Positions 57,467-64,000 of a stretch of 64,000 bases of DNA are shown one piece after another. A program made the position numbers and the translations under genes. The notes under the pieces are model-generated. The model worked only from the letters and a program-made list of their open reading frames with translations, did not search any database and was not told the DNA's origin. This DNA is from Rhodoferax sediminis. GTDB lineage: Bacteria > Pseudomonadota > Gammaproteobacteria > Burkholderiales > Burkholderiaceae_C. The stretch covers positions 1,005,001 through 1,069,000 of the forward strand of contig NZ_CP035503.1 in NCBI RefSeq assembly GCF_006970865.1. The letters run 5' to 3'. How positions within the stretch are numbered: position 1 is the stretch's first letter; the number at the start of each line of letters is the position of its first letter.

Positions 57467-58138
57467 TTAACGGACCAGGGCCGCCAGCGGCGACAGCGCG
57501 AGGTCGATCAGGTCGTAGGTCAGGCCCATCAGGGGCAGCAGCCAGTAAGTGCTGACGACGCCGGCCAGCACCAGCGCCATGACGATGAAAAACCCCCAGG
57601 GCTCGATACGCGACACCAGCACCGCCTGCCTGTGCGGCAGCAGCCCCACCAGGACGCGGCCGCCGTCCAGCGGCGGCAGCGGGAACAGGTTGAAGACAAA
57701 CATCACCACGTTGACCAGGATGCCGCCCTTGCACATCTTCAGAAAAAACGGCTCCGTCACGCCCGCGCCGAGCAGCAGGTAAAAAACGATGCCCCACAAG
57801 AGCGCCTGCAGCAGGTTCACCGCGGGCCCCGCCAGCGCCACCCAGACCATGTCGCGCTTGGGATTGCGCAGCGCGCCGAAGTTCACCGGCACCGGCTTGG
57901 CGTAGCCGAACAGGAAGGCGCCGGAGGTGGCGAAGTACAGCAGCAGCGGGATCAGGATCGTGCCCATCAGGTCGACGTGTTTGATGGGGTTGAGCGTCAC
58001 GCGGCCCATCGCCCAGGCCGTGTTGTCACCAAAATGGCGCGCGGCGTAGCCATGCGCGGCCTCGTGCACGGTGATGGCAAACAGCACCGGCAGGGCGTAC
58101 AGGGCAATCGTCTGGATGAGACCGGAGTAGTTGTTCAC
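57467..58138 (-). CDS. Site-2-type (M50) zinc metalloprotease
   Basis: 223 residues, polytopic membrane protein. Zinc motif HEAAHG at 25-30 and a second metal motif in LPPLDGGRVL at about 157-166. Belongs to the short PDZ-less M50 group, distinct from RseP. Substrate unknown. Lies between yciO and trpS on the same strand with gaps of 12 and 21 bases. Confidence 0.9.
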   Translation of the reverse strand: MNNYSGLIQTIALYALPVLFAITVHEAAHGYAARHFGDNTAWAMGRVTLNPIKHVDLMGTILIPLLLYFATSGAFLFGYAKPVPVNFGALRNPKRDMVWVALAGPAVNLLQALLWGIVFYLLLGAGVTEPFFLKMCKGGILVNVVMFVFNLFPLPPLDGGRVLVGLLPHRQAVLVSRIEPWGFFIVMALVLAGVVSTYWLLPLMGLTYDLIDLALSPLAALVR

Positions 58139-58150
58139 GGCACGATTGTC

Positions 58151-58810
58151 TCAGAGCGCGCCGGCCAGGTCGGCCGACAGCCCGAGGCGGGCCGGATCGC
58201 CGCCGCCCATGCGCACCAGCACCGGCTCGCCGCCCGTGCCCATGTCCGTCAGGTCGATCACGGTGGTGGGGCGCGAGGTGCAGGCGCCGGCGTCGATCAC
58301 CCCCGCAATCTGGCGCTCGAAGCGGCTGCGGATGGCCTGTGCATCGTTGAGCGGCTCGGTCTCGCCGGGTGCTATCAAGGTGGTAGCCAACAAAGGGCCA
58401 CTGTGAAGGGCCAGAAGCTCCCGAAGCACTTTATGCGTGGGCACGCGCAGGCCGATCGTCTTGCGCTGCGGATGGCTCAGGCGGCGCGGCACCTCCTTGC
58501 TGGCTTCCAGAATGAAGGTGTAGGCGCCCGGCGTGGCGGATTTGAGCAGCCGGTACTGCTTGTTGTCGACCCGGGCGTAGTTGGCCAGCTCGCTCAGGTC
58601 GTGGCACATCAGGGTCAGGTGGTGCTTGTCGTCCACGCCGCGGATGCGCCGCAGTTGATCCGCCGCCGTCTTGTCATCGAGGTGGCACACCAGCGCGTAG
58701 CTGGAGTCGGTCGGAACCGCCACGATGCCGCCGCGCTCGAGCAGCGCCGCCGCCTGTTTGAGCAGGCGCACCTGCGGGTTGTCGGGGTGAACTTCGAAGT
58801 ATTGGGCCAT
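58151..58810 (-). CDS. yciO: YciO-type Sua5/YrdC-family protein
   Basis: 219 residues. YrdC-like RNA-binding fold with VAVPTDSSYALVCHL, LTLMCHDLSELANYARVDN, TPGAYTFILEASKEVPRRL and PTTVIDLTD, close to E. coli YciO. Related to threonylcarbamoyl-AMP synthases, but YciO does not fully replace TsaC. Part of a conserved rnm-yciO neighbourhood. A GCTATCAAGGTGGTAGC head of the dispersed repeat falls in its coding region. Confidence 0.9.
   Translation of the reverse strand: MAQYFEVHPDNPQVRLLKQAAALLERGGIVAVPTDSSYALVCHLDDKTAADQLRRIRGVDDKHHLTLMCHDLSELANYARVDNKQYRLLKSATPGAYTFILEASKEVPRRLSHPQRKTIGLRVPTHKVLRELLALHSGPLLATTLIAPGETEPLNDAQAIRSRFERQIAGVIDAGACTSRPTTVIDLTDMGTGGEPVLVRMGGGDPARLGLSADLAGAL
58369..58390. 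repeat. Possible dispersed-repeat head inside yciO
   Basis: GTGCTATCAAGGTGGTAGCC resembles the GCTAT..TAGC hairpin. It overlaps conserved yciO codons, so it may be chance. Confidence 0.3.
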
Positions 58811-58836
58811 GGTGCAGTCGATGTCAGGGCAAAAGT

Positions 58837-59769
58837 TCAGGATTCCACAGGCCGGATGTTAATGGGATCGGGCGCGTGGCCTTCCAGCCGTGTCAGCCAG
58901 GCCCCGGCCGCGCCGCACACCACGATCATCGCGATGCCCGTTACCGACCACTGGTCGGGCACATGCGAGAACACCAGCCAGCCGCACAGCATGGCAAAAC
59001 CGATCTGGACGTACAAAAAGGGCGTCAGCGTGGCCGCGGGCGCGCGCATATAGGCCAGGATCAGCAGGAAATGGCCGACCGTGCCGAGCAATCCCATCAG
59101 CGCCAGCCAGCCCCACAGGCTCCACGATGCCAGCGGGGTCCAGACAAACGGCAGCGCCAGCGAGGCCAGCAGCGTGCCGACCCAGCCGGTGTAGAAATGC
59201 ATGGTGACCGGGTCTTCGGTGCGGACGAGCCGGCTGGTCAGCACCTGGAACCACGCATTGCTGGTGACCAGGCCCAGCGGCAGCAGCAAGGTCCAGCCAA
59301 AGGCCTGCCCGCCTGGGCGCACGATCACCAGCGTGCCGGCAAAACCGCCCGCCACCAGCAGCCAGCGCAGCGGCGACACCCGCTCGCGCAGCACGCGGGC
59401 CGCCAGCAGCGTGATGACCAGCGGCGTGATCATGACCAGCGCAGTGAACTCGCCCACCGGCATGTACTTCACGCTGTAAAACGCGAACAGGCTGGTCGCC
59501 AGCAGCAGCACGCCGCGCAGAAACTGGAATCTGGGGTGCGCGGTACGCAGCAGCGCCAGGCCGCGTGTGGGCAGCACCACGACCGTGGTGGCCACCGCCT
59601 GGAACAGATAGCGCAGCCACATGGCCATGAGCGCCGGCACGCTGAAACTGATGTATTTGGTGGTGGTGTCCAGCATGGCAAAGCCGGCCGTGGCGGCCAC
59701 GACCAGCCAGATGCCCGCCTGGGCGCTCGGCTGGCGGCTCACCGGATGCGGTCTGTCAGCAGGTCCCAC
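58837..59769 (-). CDS. EamA/DMT-superfamily transporter
   Basis: 310 residues, ten predicted membrane helices in two EamA repeats (for example PALMAMWLRYLFQAVATTVV and LLGTVGHFLLILAYMRAP). Substrate unknown; relatives export metabolites such as amino acids. The start overlaps the 3' end of the rnm gene by 31 bases. Confidence 0.88.
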   Translation of the reverse strand: MGPADRPHPVSRQPSAQAGIWLVVAATAGFAMLDTTTKYISFSVPALMAMWLRYLFQAVATTVVVLPTRGLALLRTAHPRFQFLRGVLLLATSLFAFYSVKYMPVGEFTALVMITPLVITLLAARVLRERVSPLRWLLVAGGFAGTLVIVRPGGQAFGWTLLLPLGLVTSNAWFQVLTSRLVRTEDPVTMHFYTGWVGTLLASLALPFVWTPLASWSLWGWLALMGLLGTVGHFLLILAYMRAPAATLTPFLYVQIGFAMLCGWLVFSHVPDQWSVTGIAMIVVCGAAGAWLTRLEGHAPDPINIRPVES

Positions 59770-60593
59770 ACGGGCGTGAGCTCGCCCGGCAGGTAGGGCA
59801 GGGTGCCCAGGTCGATCCGGCTCTCGTCCGGACTGTGAAAGTCGCTGCCGCGCGAGGCGGCCAGGCCAAATTCCCGGGCCACGCCGGCGTACTCGACATA
59901 CTCGGCCGCCGTATGGCTGCCCGTCACCACCTCGACCGCGCGCCCGCCGTGGGCCTTGAATTCGGTGAACAGCGCGTACTCTTCGTTGGCCGTGAAGTTA
60001 TAGCGGCCCGGGTGCGCGATGACGGCCACACCGCCACATTGCGTGATCCAGCCGACCGCATCGGCCAGGCTGGCCCAGCGGTGCGGCACAAAGCCCGGCT
60101 TGCCCTCGGTCAGGTATTTGCGAAAAACCTCGTGCGTGTCGTGGCAGGCCCCGGACTCGACCAGGAAGCGCGCAAAGTGCGTGCGCGAAATCAGCTCGGG
60201 ATTGCCGACGAATTTCAGGGCACCCTCGTACGCGCCCGTGATGCCGACCCTGGCCAGTCCGTCGGCCATCTCCAGCGCCCGCTGGCCGCGTCCGCCGCGT
60301 GTGCGCTGCAGGCCCTGCGCCATGCGTGGGTCGCTGGCGTCGAACCCGAGCCCGACGATGTGCACGGTCTCGCCCGCAAACGTGACCGAAATCTCGGTGC
60401 CGGTGAGGTACTTCATGCCGTTCGCACGCGCCGCCGCAAAGGCGCGCTGCTGGCCGCCAATCTCGTCATGGTCGGTCAGCGCCCACAATTCGACGCCATT
60501 GGCGCTGGCGCGCGCGGCCAGTTGTTCCGGGGTCAGGGTGCCGTCGGAGACGACGGAATGGCAGTGGAGATCAGCGTTGAGGATGGAAGACAC
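59739..60593 (-). CDS. rnm: PHP-domain phosphoesterase (RNase AM/YciV-like)
   Basis: 284 residues. PHP metal motifs: DLHCHSVVSDGTL near the N-terminus, ALTDHDEIGG, GTEISV and SRGSDFHSPDE. E. coli YciV (RNase AM) is a 5'-3' exonuclease acting on rRNA ends and on nucleoside bisphosphates. Together with yciO two genes downstream it keeps the E. coli neighbourhood. First gene of the block that ends at trpS. Confidence 0.88.
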   Translation of the reverse strand: MSSILNADLHCHSVVSDGTLTPEQLAARASANGVELWALTDHDEIGGQQRAFAAARANGMKYLTGTEISVTFAGETVHIVGLGFDASDPRMAQGLQRTRGGRGQRALEMADGLARVGITGAYEGALKFVGNPELISRTHFARFLVESGACHDTHEVFRKYLTEGKPGFVPHRWASLADAVGWITQCGGVAVIAHPGRYNFTANEEYALFTEFKAHGGRAVEVVTGSHTAAEYVEYAGVAREFGLAASRGSDFHSPDESRIDLGTLPYLPGELTPVWDLLTDRIR

Positions 60594-60663
60594 GGACTGA
60601 TTTTAGGCCCTATGGCCAGTTCTTGCGGCCTTGTCAGACAATGTGCCAACGTGAGTCCATGCC

Positions 60664-61665
60664 ATGACGAAGCCGCCCACCCACCGCGAAACAGAACTCA
60701 AGCTGGCGCCCCCCGCGCACCGCGTGCCGGCGTTTGAGCGCGCGGCACCGGTGCCGGTCGCGCCCGTGCGGCTGCCCGGCGAGGCGTCGGTCGAAGACGG
60801 CTTTGTCGCCTTGTGCACGGCCTGTCTCGCGCAGTTCCAGGGCAACCTGCCGGGGGTGCTGGAGGATGGGGACATCGAGTATGTGCACCAGGCCCGCGTG
60901 GCATTGCAGCGCCTGCGCGTGGCGCTGCGCCTGTGCCGCCGTGTGTGCCCGCTGCCGCAAGGCGAATTGCTCGCGGGCCTGCGCGCGCTGGCCCGCGCCC
61001 TGGGTCCCGTGCGTGACTGGGATGTGCTGTGCTGCGTGACCCTGCCGCAGATTGCGCCCGCGTTTGACAACCCGCCCGCATGGCGGCAATTGATGCGGTC
61101 GGTGGAAGCACGCCGCAGCGCGGCGCGCCAGGCGATGCGGGGTGCGATCGCGCAGGCCGATCCTGCCGCGTGGCTGCGGGCGTTTCACCGCTGGCTGGCG
61201 CAGCGGGCGTGGCGCAGCGAGCCGGCGCAGCAGGCGGCCCCGCAAGAGCCGCTGCAACCCTGGGCTGCGCGCGCCCTGCAGGCTGGCCACAAGAAGCTCG
61301 TTCGCAGTGCGCGCGATTTTGCCCGGCAGAGCCCGCAGCAGCGCCACGCCCTGCGCCTGTGGGTCAAACGTCAGCGCTACGCCACCGAGTTTTTCGAGAC
61401 TTTGCCGGGCGCTGCGCCGCACGCCAAATACCGGGGCTGTTTGCACGAACTGCAAAGCAGCCTGGGCCGCGCCAATGACGCCCACATCGCACGTGTCCTG
61501 CTGGGCCACGCGCTGGAGGGCGACCCAGGCGTTGGCGCCGCCGGCCAGGCGCACGGTGCAAGCCGCTTTGTGCTGGGCTGGCTGGCCCGGCAGGCCGTTG
61601 AGCCCGCCGACCCGGGCGTCTTGAAGGCGCTGAAATTCATCAGGAAGTCCCGTCCAGCCTGGTAG
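60664..61665 (+). CDS. CHAD-domain protein with CYTH remnant
   Basis: 333 residues. From about 40 on a CHAD domain of histidine-rich helices: HQARVALQRLRVALRL and WVKRQRYATEFF, a polyphosphate-binding fold. The first residues THRETELKLAPP match the opening ExExK motif of a CYTH triphosphatase domain, but the rest of the CYTH domain is missing. So this looks like a CYTH-CHAD protein that has lost its catalytic part. Divergent from rnm. Confidence 0.85.
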   Translation: MTKPPTHRETELKLAPPAHRVPAFERAAPVPVAPVRLPGEASVEDGFVALCTACLAQFQGNLPGVLEDGDIEYVHQARVALQRLRVALRLCRRVCPLPQGELLAGLRALARALGPVRDWDVLCCVTLPQIAPAFDNPPAWRQLMRSVEARRSAARQAMRGAIAQADPAAWLRAFHRWLAQRAWRSEPAQQAAPQEPLQPWAARALQAGHKKLVRSARDFARQSPQQRHALRLWVKRQRYATEFFETLPGAAPHAKYRGCLHELQSSLGRANDAHIARVLLGHALEGDPGVGAAGQAHGASRFVLGWLARQAVEPADPGVLKALKFIRKSRPAW

Positions 61666-61769
61666 GGCAGACGGCGTGCCAGAGAGCGCCGACTGCCACG
61701 GATTTCCGGGCATAGTCGGGCCTTGCGTGAAACTGCGGCAACTGCCGTCCCCTGGAAAAAGGCCATCCC

Positions 61770-62441
61770 ATGATCACCGTTCACCATCTCAACAACTCGC
61801 GCTCGCAGCGCATCCTGTGGCTGCTCGAAGAACTGGGACTGCCGTATGAGATCTGGCGCTACCAGCGCGACCCGAAAACCATGCTGGCGCCGGCCTCGCT
61901 GTGCGAGGTGCACCCGCTGGGCAAGTCGCCGGTCGTGACCGACGGCACACTGACCCTGGCCGAGTCGGGTGCCATCGTCGAGTACCTGGTCAACCAGTAC
62001 GGCGGCGGGCGGCTGGCGCCCGCACCGGGCACGCCCGAGCGGCTGCGCTACACCTACTGGCTGCACTACGCGGAAGGCTCGGCCATGCCGCCGCTACTGC
62101 TCAAGCTCGTGTTCGACACGATCGAGAAGTCGCCCATGCCGTTCTTCGTCAAGCCGATTGCCAGGGCCATCTCAGGCAAGGCCAAGAGCGCGTTCATCGT
62201 CCCGCAGATCAAACAGCACCTCGACTACCTGGAGGGCGAACTCGGCAAGAGCCCGTGGTTTGCCGGCAGCGAATTCAGCGGCGCCGATATCCAGATGAGT
62301 TTCCCGCTGGAGGCGGCGGCCGCGCGCGCCGGCCTGGACCGGAGCCGTCCCCGGCTCATGGATTTTCTGGCGCGCATTCACGCGCGCCCCGCCTACCAGC
62401 GCGCGCTGGAAAAAGGCGGCGAGTACGCGCTGCTGGGCTGA
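61770..62441 (+). CDS. Glutathione S-transferase family protein
   Basis: 223 residues. Thioredoxin-like N-terminus MITVHHLNNSRSQRILWLLE with catalytic Ser/Thr-type region and the SPVVTDGTLTLAESGAIVEYL G-site, helical C-terminal domain ending LMDFLARIHARPAYQRAL. Cytosolic detoxification enzyme of the fungal Gto/yfcG-like type; substrate unknown. Confidence 0.88.
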   Translation: MITVHHLNNSRSQRILWLLEELGLPYEIWRYQRDPKTMLAPASLCEVHPLGKSPVVTDGTLTLAESGAIVEYLVNQYGGGRLAPAPGTPERLRYTYWLHYAEGSAMPPLLLKLVFDTIEKSPMPFFVKPIARAISGKAKSAFIVPQIKQHLDYLEGELGKSPWFAGSEFSGADIQMSFPLEAAAARAGLDRSRPRLMDFLARIHARPAYQRALEKGGEYALLG

Positions 62442-62480
62442 CGGATGCGGGATTCGGGAAGCTGCCGGCGCACGCCGTTG

Positions 62481-63002
62481 ATGTTGTGGCAGTGGTTCAC
62501 GAATCGGTGGCTTGCTATTGCATTGATAGCTGTATGCCAATGCAGCGCCTGGGCGAGAGGCAGTTTTGACCCTGAAGGTGTGATCGCCGCGCAGGTTGCC
62601 TACATCACCGATGGCGACACGCTGTGGGTGCGCCCGCTGACCGGTGGCGCGCCCTTCAAGGTCCGGCTCGAAGGGCTGGATGCACCTGAGATTTGCCAGG
62701 CCTGGGGAGCGCAGTCGCGTGACGCTTTAACGGCGCGGCTGGGTCACCAGAACGTCGTTGTGGCCATCCACCACTACGACGACTATGGCCGCGCCGTTGC
62801 CAAAATCGAGCTCGGCGGTGAGGATGTCGCGGCCTGGATGGTGCGCGAGGGCCACGCCTGGTCGTACCGCTATCGCCGGAGCAGGGGACCTTACGCGGCC
62901 GAGGAAGCACAGGCCCGGCGTGCGCGGCGCGGGCTGTTCGCCGGCACGGCGCTCGAATACCCAAGGGCTTTCCGCCGGCGCCATGGTTCGTGCAAGTTTT
63001 GA
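62481..63002 (+). CDS. Secreted thermonuclease-family protein
   Basis: 173 residues. Signal peptide LAIALIAVCQCSAWA, then an SNase OB-fold: ITDGDTLWVRPL, RLEGLDAPEICQAWGAQSR and AAWMVREGHAWSYRY. Acidic and Arg residues of the active site are present. Start 62481 (MLWQWF) is preferred over 62445 to place the signal peptide normally. The signal peptide core is encoded by a dispersed-repeat head. Confidence 0.82.
   Translation: MLWQWFTNRWLAIALIAVCQCSAWARGSFDPEGVIAAQVAYITDGDTLWVRPLTGGAPFKVRLEGLDAPEICQAWGAQSRDALTARLGHQNVVVAIHHYDDYGRAVAKIELGGEDVAAWMVREGHAWSYRYRRSRGPYAAEEAQARRARRGLFAGTALEYPRAFRRRHGSCKF
62512..62538. repeat. Dispersed repeat, half copy encoding a signal peptide
   Basis: TTGCTATTGCATTGATAGCT matches the GCTAT..ATAGC head. 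Translated as LAIALIAV, the hydrophobic core of the nuclease signal peptide. Confidence 0.5.
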
Positions 63003-63036
63003 GGACGCAGATTCAAGGGCGCGTGCGCATCGCCGG

Positions 63037-63098
63037 TTGCTATTGATTGAATAGCATATGGTGCAGAACCCATCAGGGCTAGAGCCTTAAAATGCTTA
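63037..63098 (+). repeat. Dispersed ~65-bp repeat, long copy F, at the recJ 3' end
   Basis: TTGCTATTGATTGAATAGC, then CATCAGGGCTAGAGCC and TTAAAATGCTTA. The tail carries the minus-strand TAA stop of recJ (63096-63098). Aligns with copies at 1960, 16961, 26686 and 47775. Confidence 0.75.
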
Positions 63099-64000
63099 AA
63101 TTTCTGCGCCTTCGATCAGGAAGCGCACGCGCCGCACGCCCTGCCATTCATCGGCATCGAGCCGGAACGCGAGCTTGACTTTGGCCGGCAGCATCGCGGT
63201 GTGGCCGAACCAGATGCCGTCCACCGGCTGGCCCTGGTGTTTCAGTTTGAGCGCCAGGTGTTTCTCGCCCACCAGCCGCTGGGAAATCACCTCCACTTCT
63301 TCGCTGAAGGTCGGCGCCGCAAAGCCCTGGCCCCATACCTCTTTGTGCAGGGTGTCGACCAACTCGGCGCGGCGGTACTCGGCGCTTAGCGGACCATCGG
63401 TGTCGAGGCGGCGCGTGAGCGTGGCGGCATCCAGCCACTCGCGCGCCACGTCGGCGAGGGCCTGCTCGAACATGCCGAACTGTTCCTCGGCAATGGTGCA
63501 GCCGGCCGCCATGGCGTGTCCGCCAAAGCGCAGCAGCACGCCGGGGTGGCGCTTGGCGACCAGGTCGAGCGCGTCGCGCAGGTGAAAGCCGGGAATGGAG
63601 CGGCCCGAGCCCTTGAGCTCGTGCTCCTTGCCCGGCGCACGGCTTTGCGCAAACACGAACGCGGGGCGGTGCAGCTTGTCCTTGATGCGCGAGGCCACGA
63701 TGCCGACCACGCCTTCGTGAAAGTCGGGGTCGAACACGCAAAGGGCGGGCGGCGGCTCGGTGCCTTCCTCGAACAGCGACTCGGCGACCCGCATCGCCTG
63801 CTCGCGCATGTCACCCTCGATCTCGCGCCGCTCGCGGTTGATGGCGTCCAGCAGGCGCGCCAGTTCGTCGGCGCGCGTCGCGTCATCGGTGAGCAGGCAC
63901 TCGATGCCCAGCGTCATGTCGGCCAGGCGCCCCGCGGCGTTGATGCGCGGGCCCAGCGCAAAGCCGAAGTCGAAGGTGGTGGCGACCCTAGCCACGCGGC
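63096..64000 (-). CDS. recJ: Single-stranded-DNA-specific exonuclease RecJ, 3' part
   Basis: About 300 C-terminal residues; the gene runs off the right edge. DHHA1 motifs GRSIPGFHLRDAL and GGHAMAAGCTI and the OB-fold C-terminus are present; the N-terminal DHH motifs are outside. RecJ degrades 5' ends of single-stranded DNA in recombination and mismatch repair. The stop codon is inside a dispersed repeat. Confidence 0.92.
   Translation of the reverse strand, partial: RVARVATTFDFGFALGPRINAAGRLADMTLGIECLLTDDATRADELARLLDAINRERREIEGDMREQAMRVAESLFEEGTEPPPALCVFDPDFHEGVVGIVASRIKDKLHRPAFVFAQSRAPGKEHELKGSGRSIPGFHLRDALDLVAKRHPGVLLRFGGHAMAAGCTIAEEQFGMFEQALADVAREWLDAATLTRRLDTDGPLSAEYRRAELVDTLHKEVWGQGFAAPTFSEEVEVISQRLVGEKHLALKLKHQGQPVDGIWFGHTAMLPAKVKLAFRLDADEWQGVRRVRFLIEGAEI

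Overview
The window is GC-rich, gene-dense chromosomal DNA of a betaproteobacterium, most likely Comamonadaceae in Burkholderiales (a Polaromonas/Rhodoferax/Variovorax-type organism). The evidence is the aerobic box pathway for benzoyl-CoA with its BoxR regulator, a DUF3460 gene beside scpA, the formate dehydrogenase cluster with DUF3305/DUF3306, and dispersed short repeats (GCTAT..ATAGC followed by GGGCTAGAGCC) of a kind I associate with that family. The genus is inference; no search was run. I see no insertion sequence, prophage, integrase or CRISPR array.

Layout. 1-3047: the tail of an ECF-type sigma factor, scpA, a DUF3460 gene, a BamE-like lipoprotein and a small membrane protein. 3328-10806: a ribbon-helix-helix gene followed by six tightly packed genes, hyfB-C-E-F-G-I, for a complex I/hydrogenase-4-like membrane complex. 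Its large subunit has lost all four Ni-Fe cysteine positions, so it is best read as an energy-converting-hydrogenase-related (Ehr) complex. 10803-16962: metG, lon, a small YdaT-like gene and apbC/mrp. 17044-26004: aerobic benzoate degradation, with benzoate-CoA ligase and boxD on the minus strand and boxR and boxCBA on the plus strand. TGCA-N6-TGCA operator-like pairs overlap both the boxD and boxC promoters.

26167-41778: formate oxidation. A two-subunit cytoplasmic NAD-linked enzyme (a NuoE-NuoF fusion plus a NuoG-like alpha subunit) is followed by DUF3305, DUF3306, a polyferredoxin, a TorD-family chaperone, a Tat peptide gene, the three subunits of a periplasmic membrane-bound enzyme and fdhD. 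A clear intrinsic terminator separates that operon from fdhD.

41816-64000: mostly housekeeping and signalling genes: an FtsX-like permease, smr-radC, fkpB-ispH, a PLP dehydratase, serS with a tRNA-Ser(CGA) directly downstream, a membrane protein with a degenerate GGDEF domain, a truncated globin with a candidate NsrR site, a slipin, a convergent histidine kinase/response regulator pair, the rnm-DMT-yciO-M50-trpS block, a CHAD protein, a GST, a secreted nuclease and the 3' part of recJ.

The genes most worth following are the Ehr complex, which lacks an obvious electron-input subunit, and the two formate dehydrogenases, which could feed NADH and the quinone pool during growth on aromatics. The most unusual structural signal is the dispersed repeats. 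Five aligned copies of one family, plus several half copies, lie between genes, where one end supplies the stop codon of three different genes, or in frame inside genes as signal peptides and domain linkers. A second GC-rich repeat of about 75 bp sits in frame and in opposite orientations in the formate dehydrogenase alpha gene and in fdhD.
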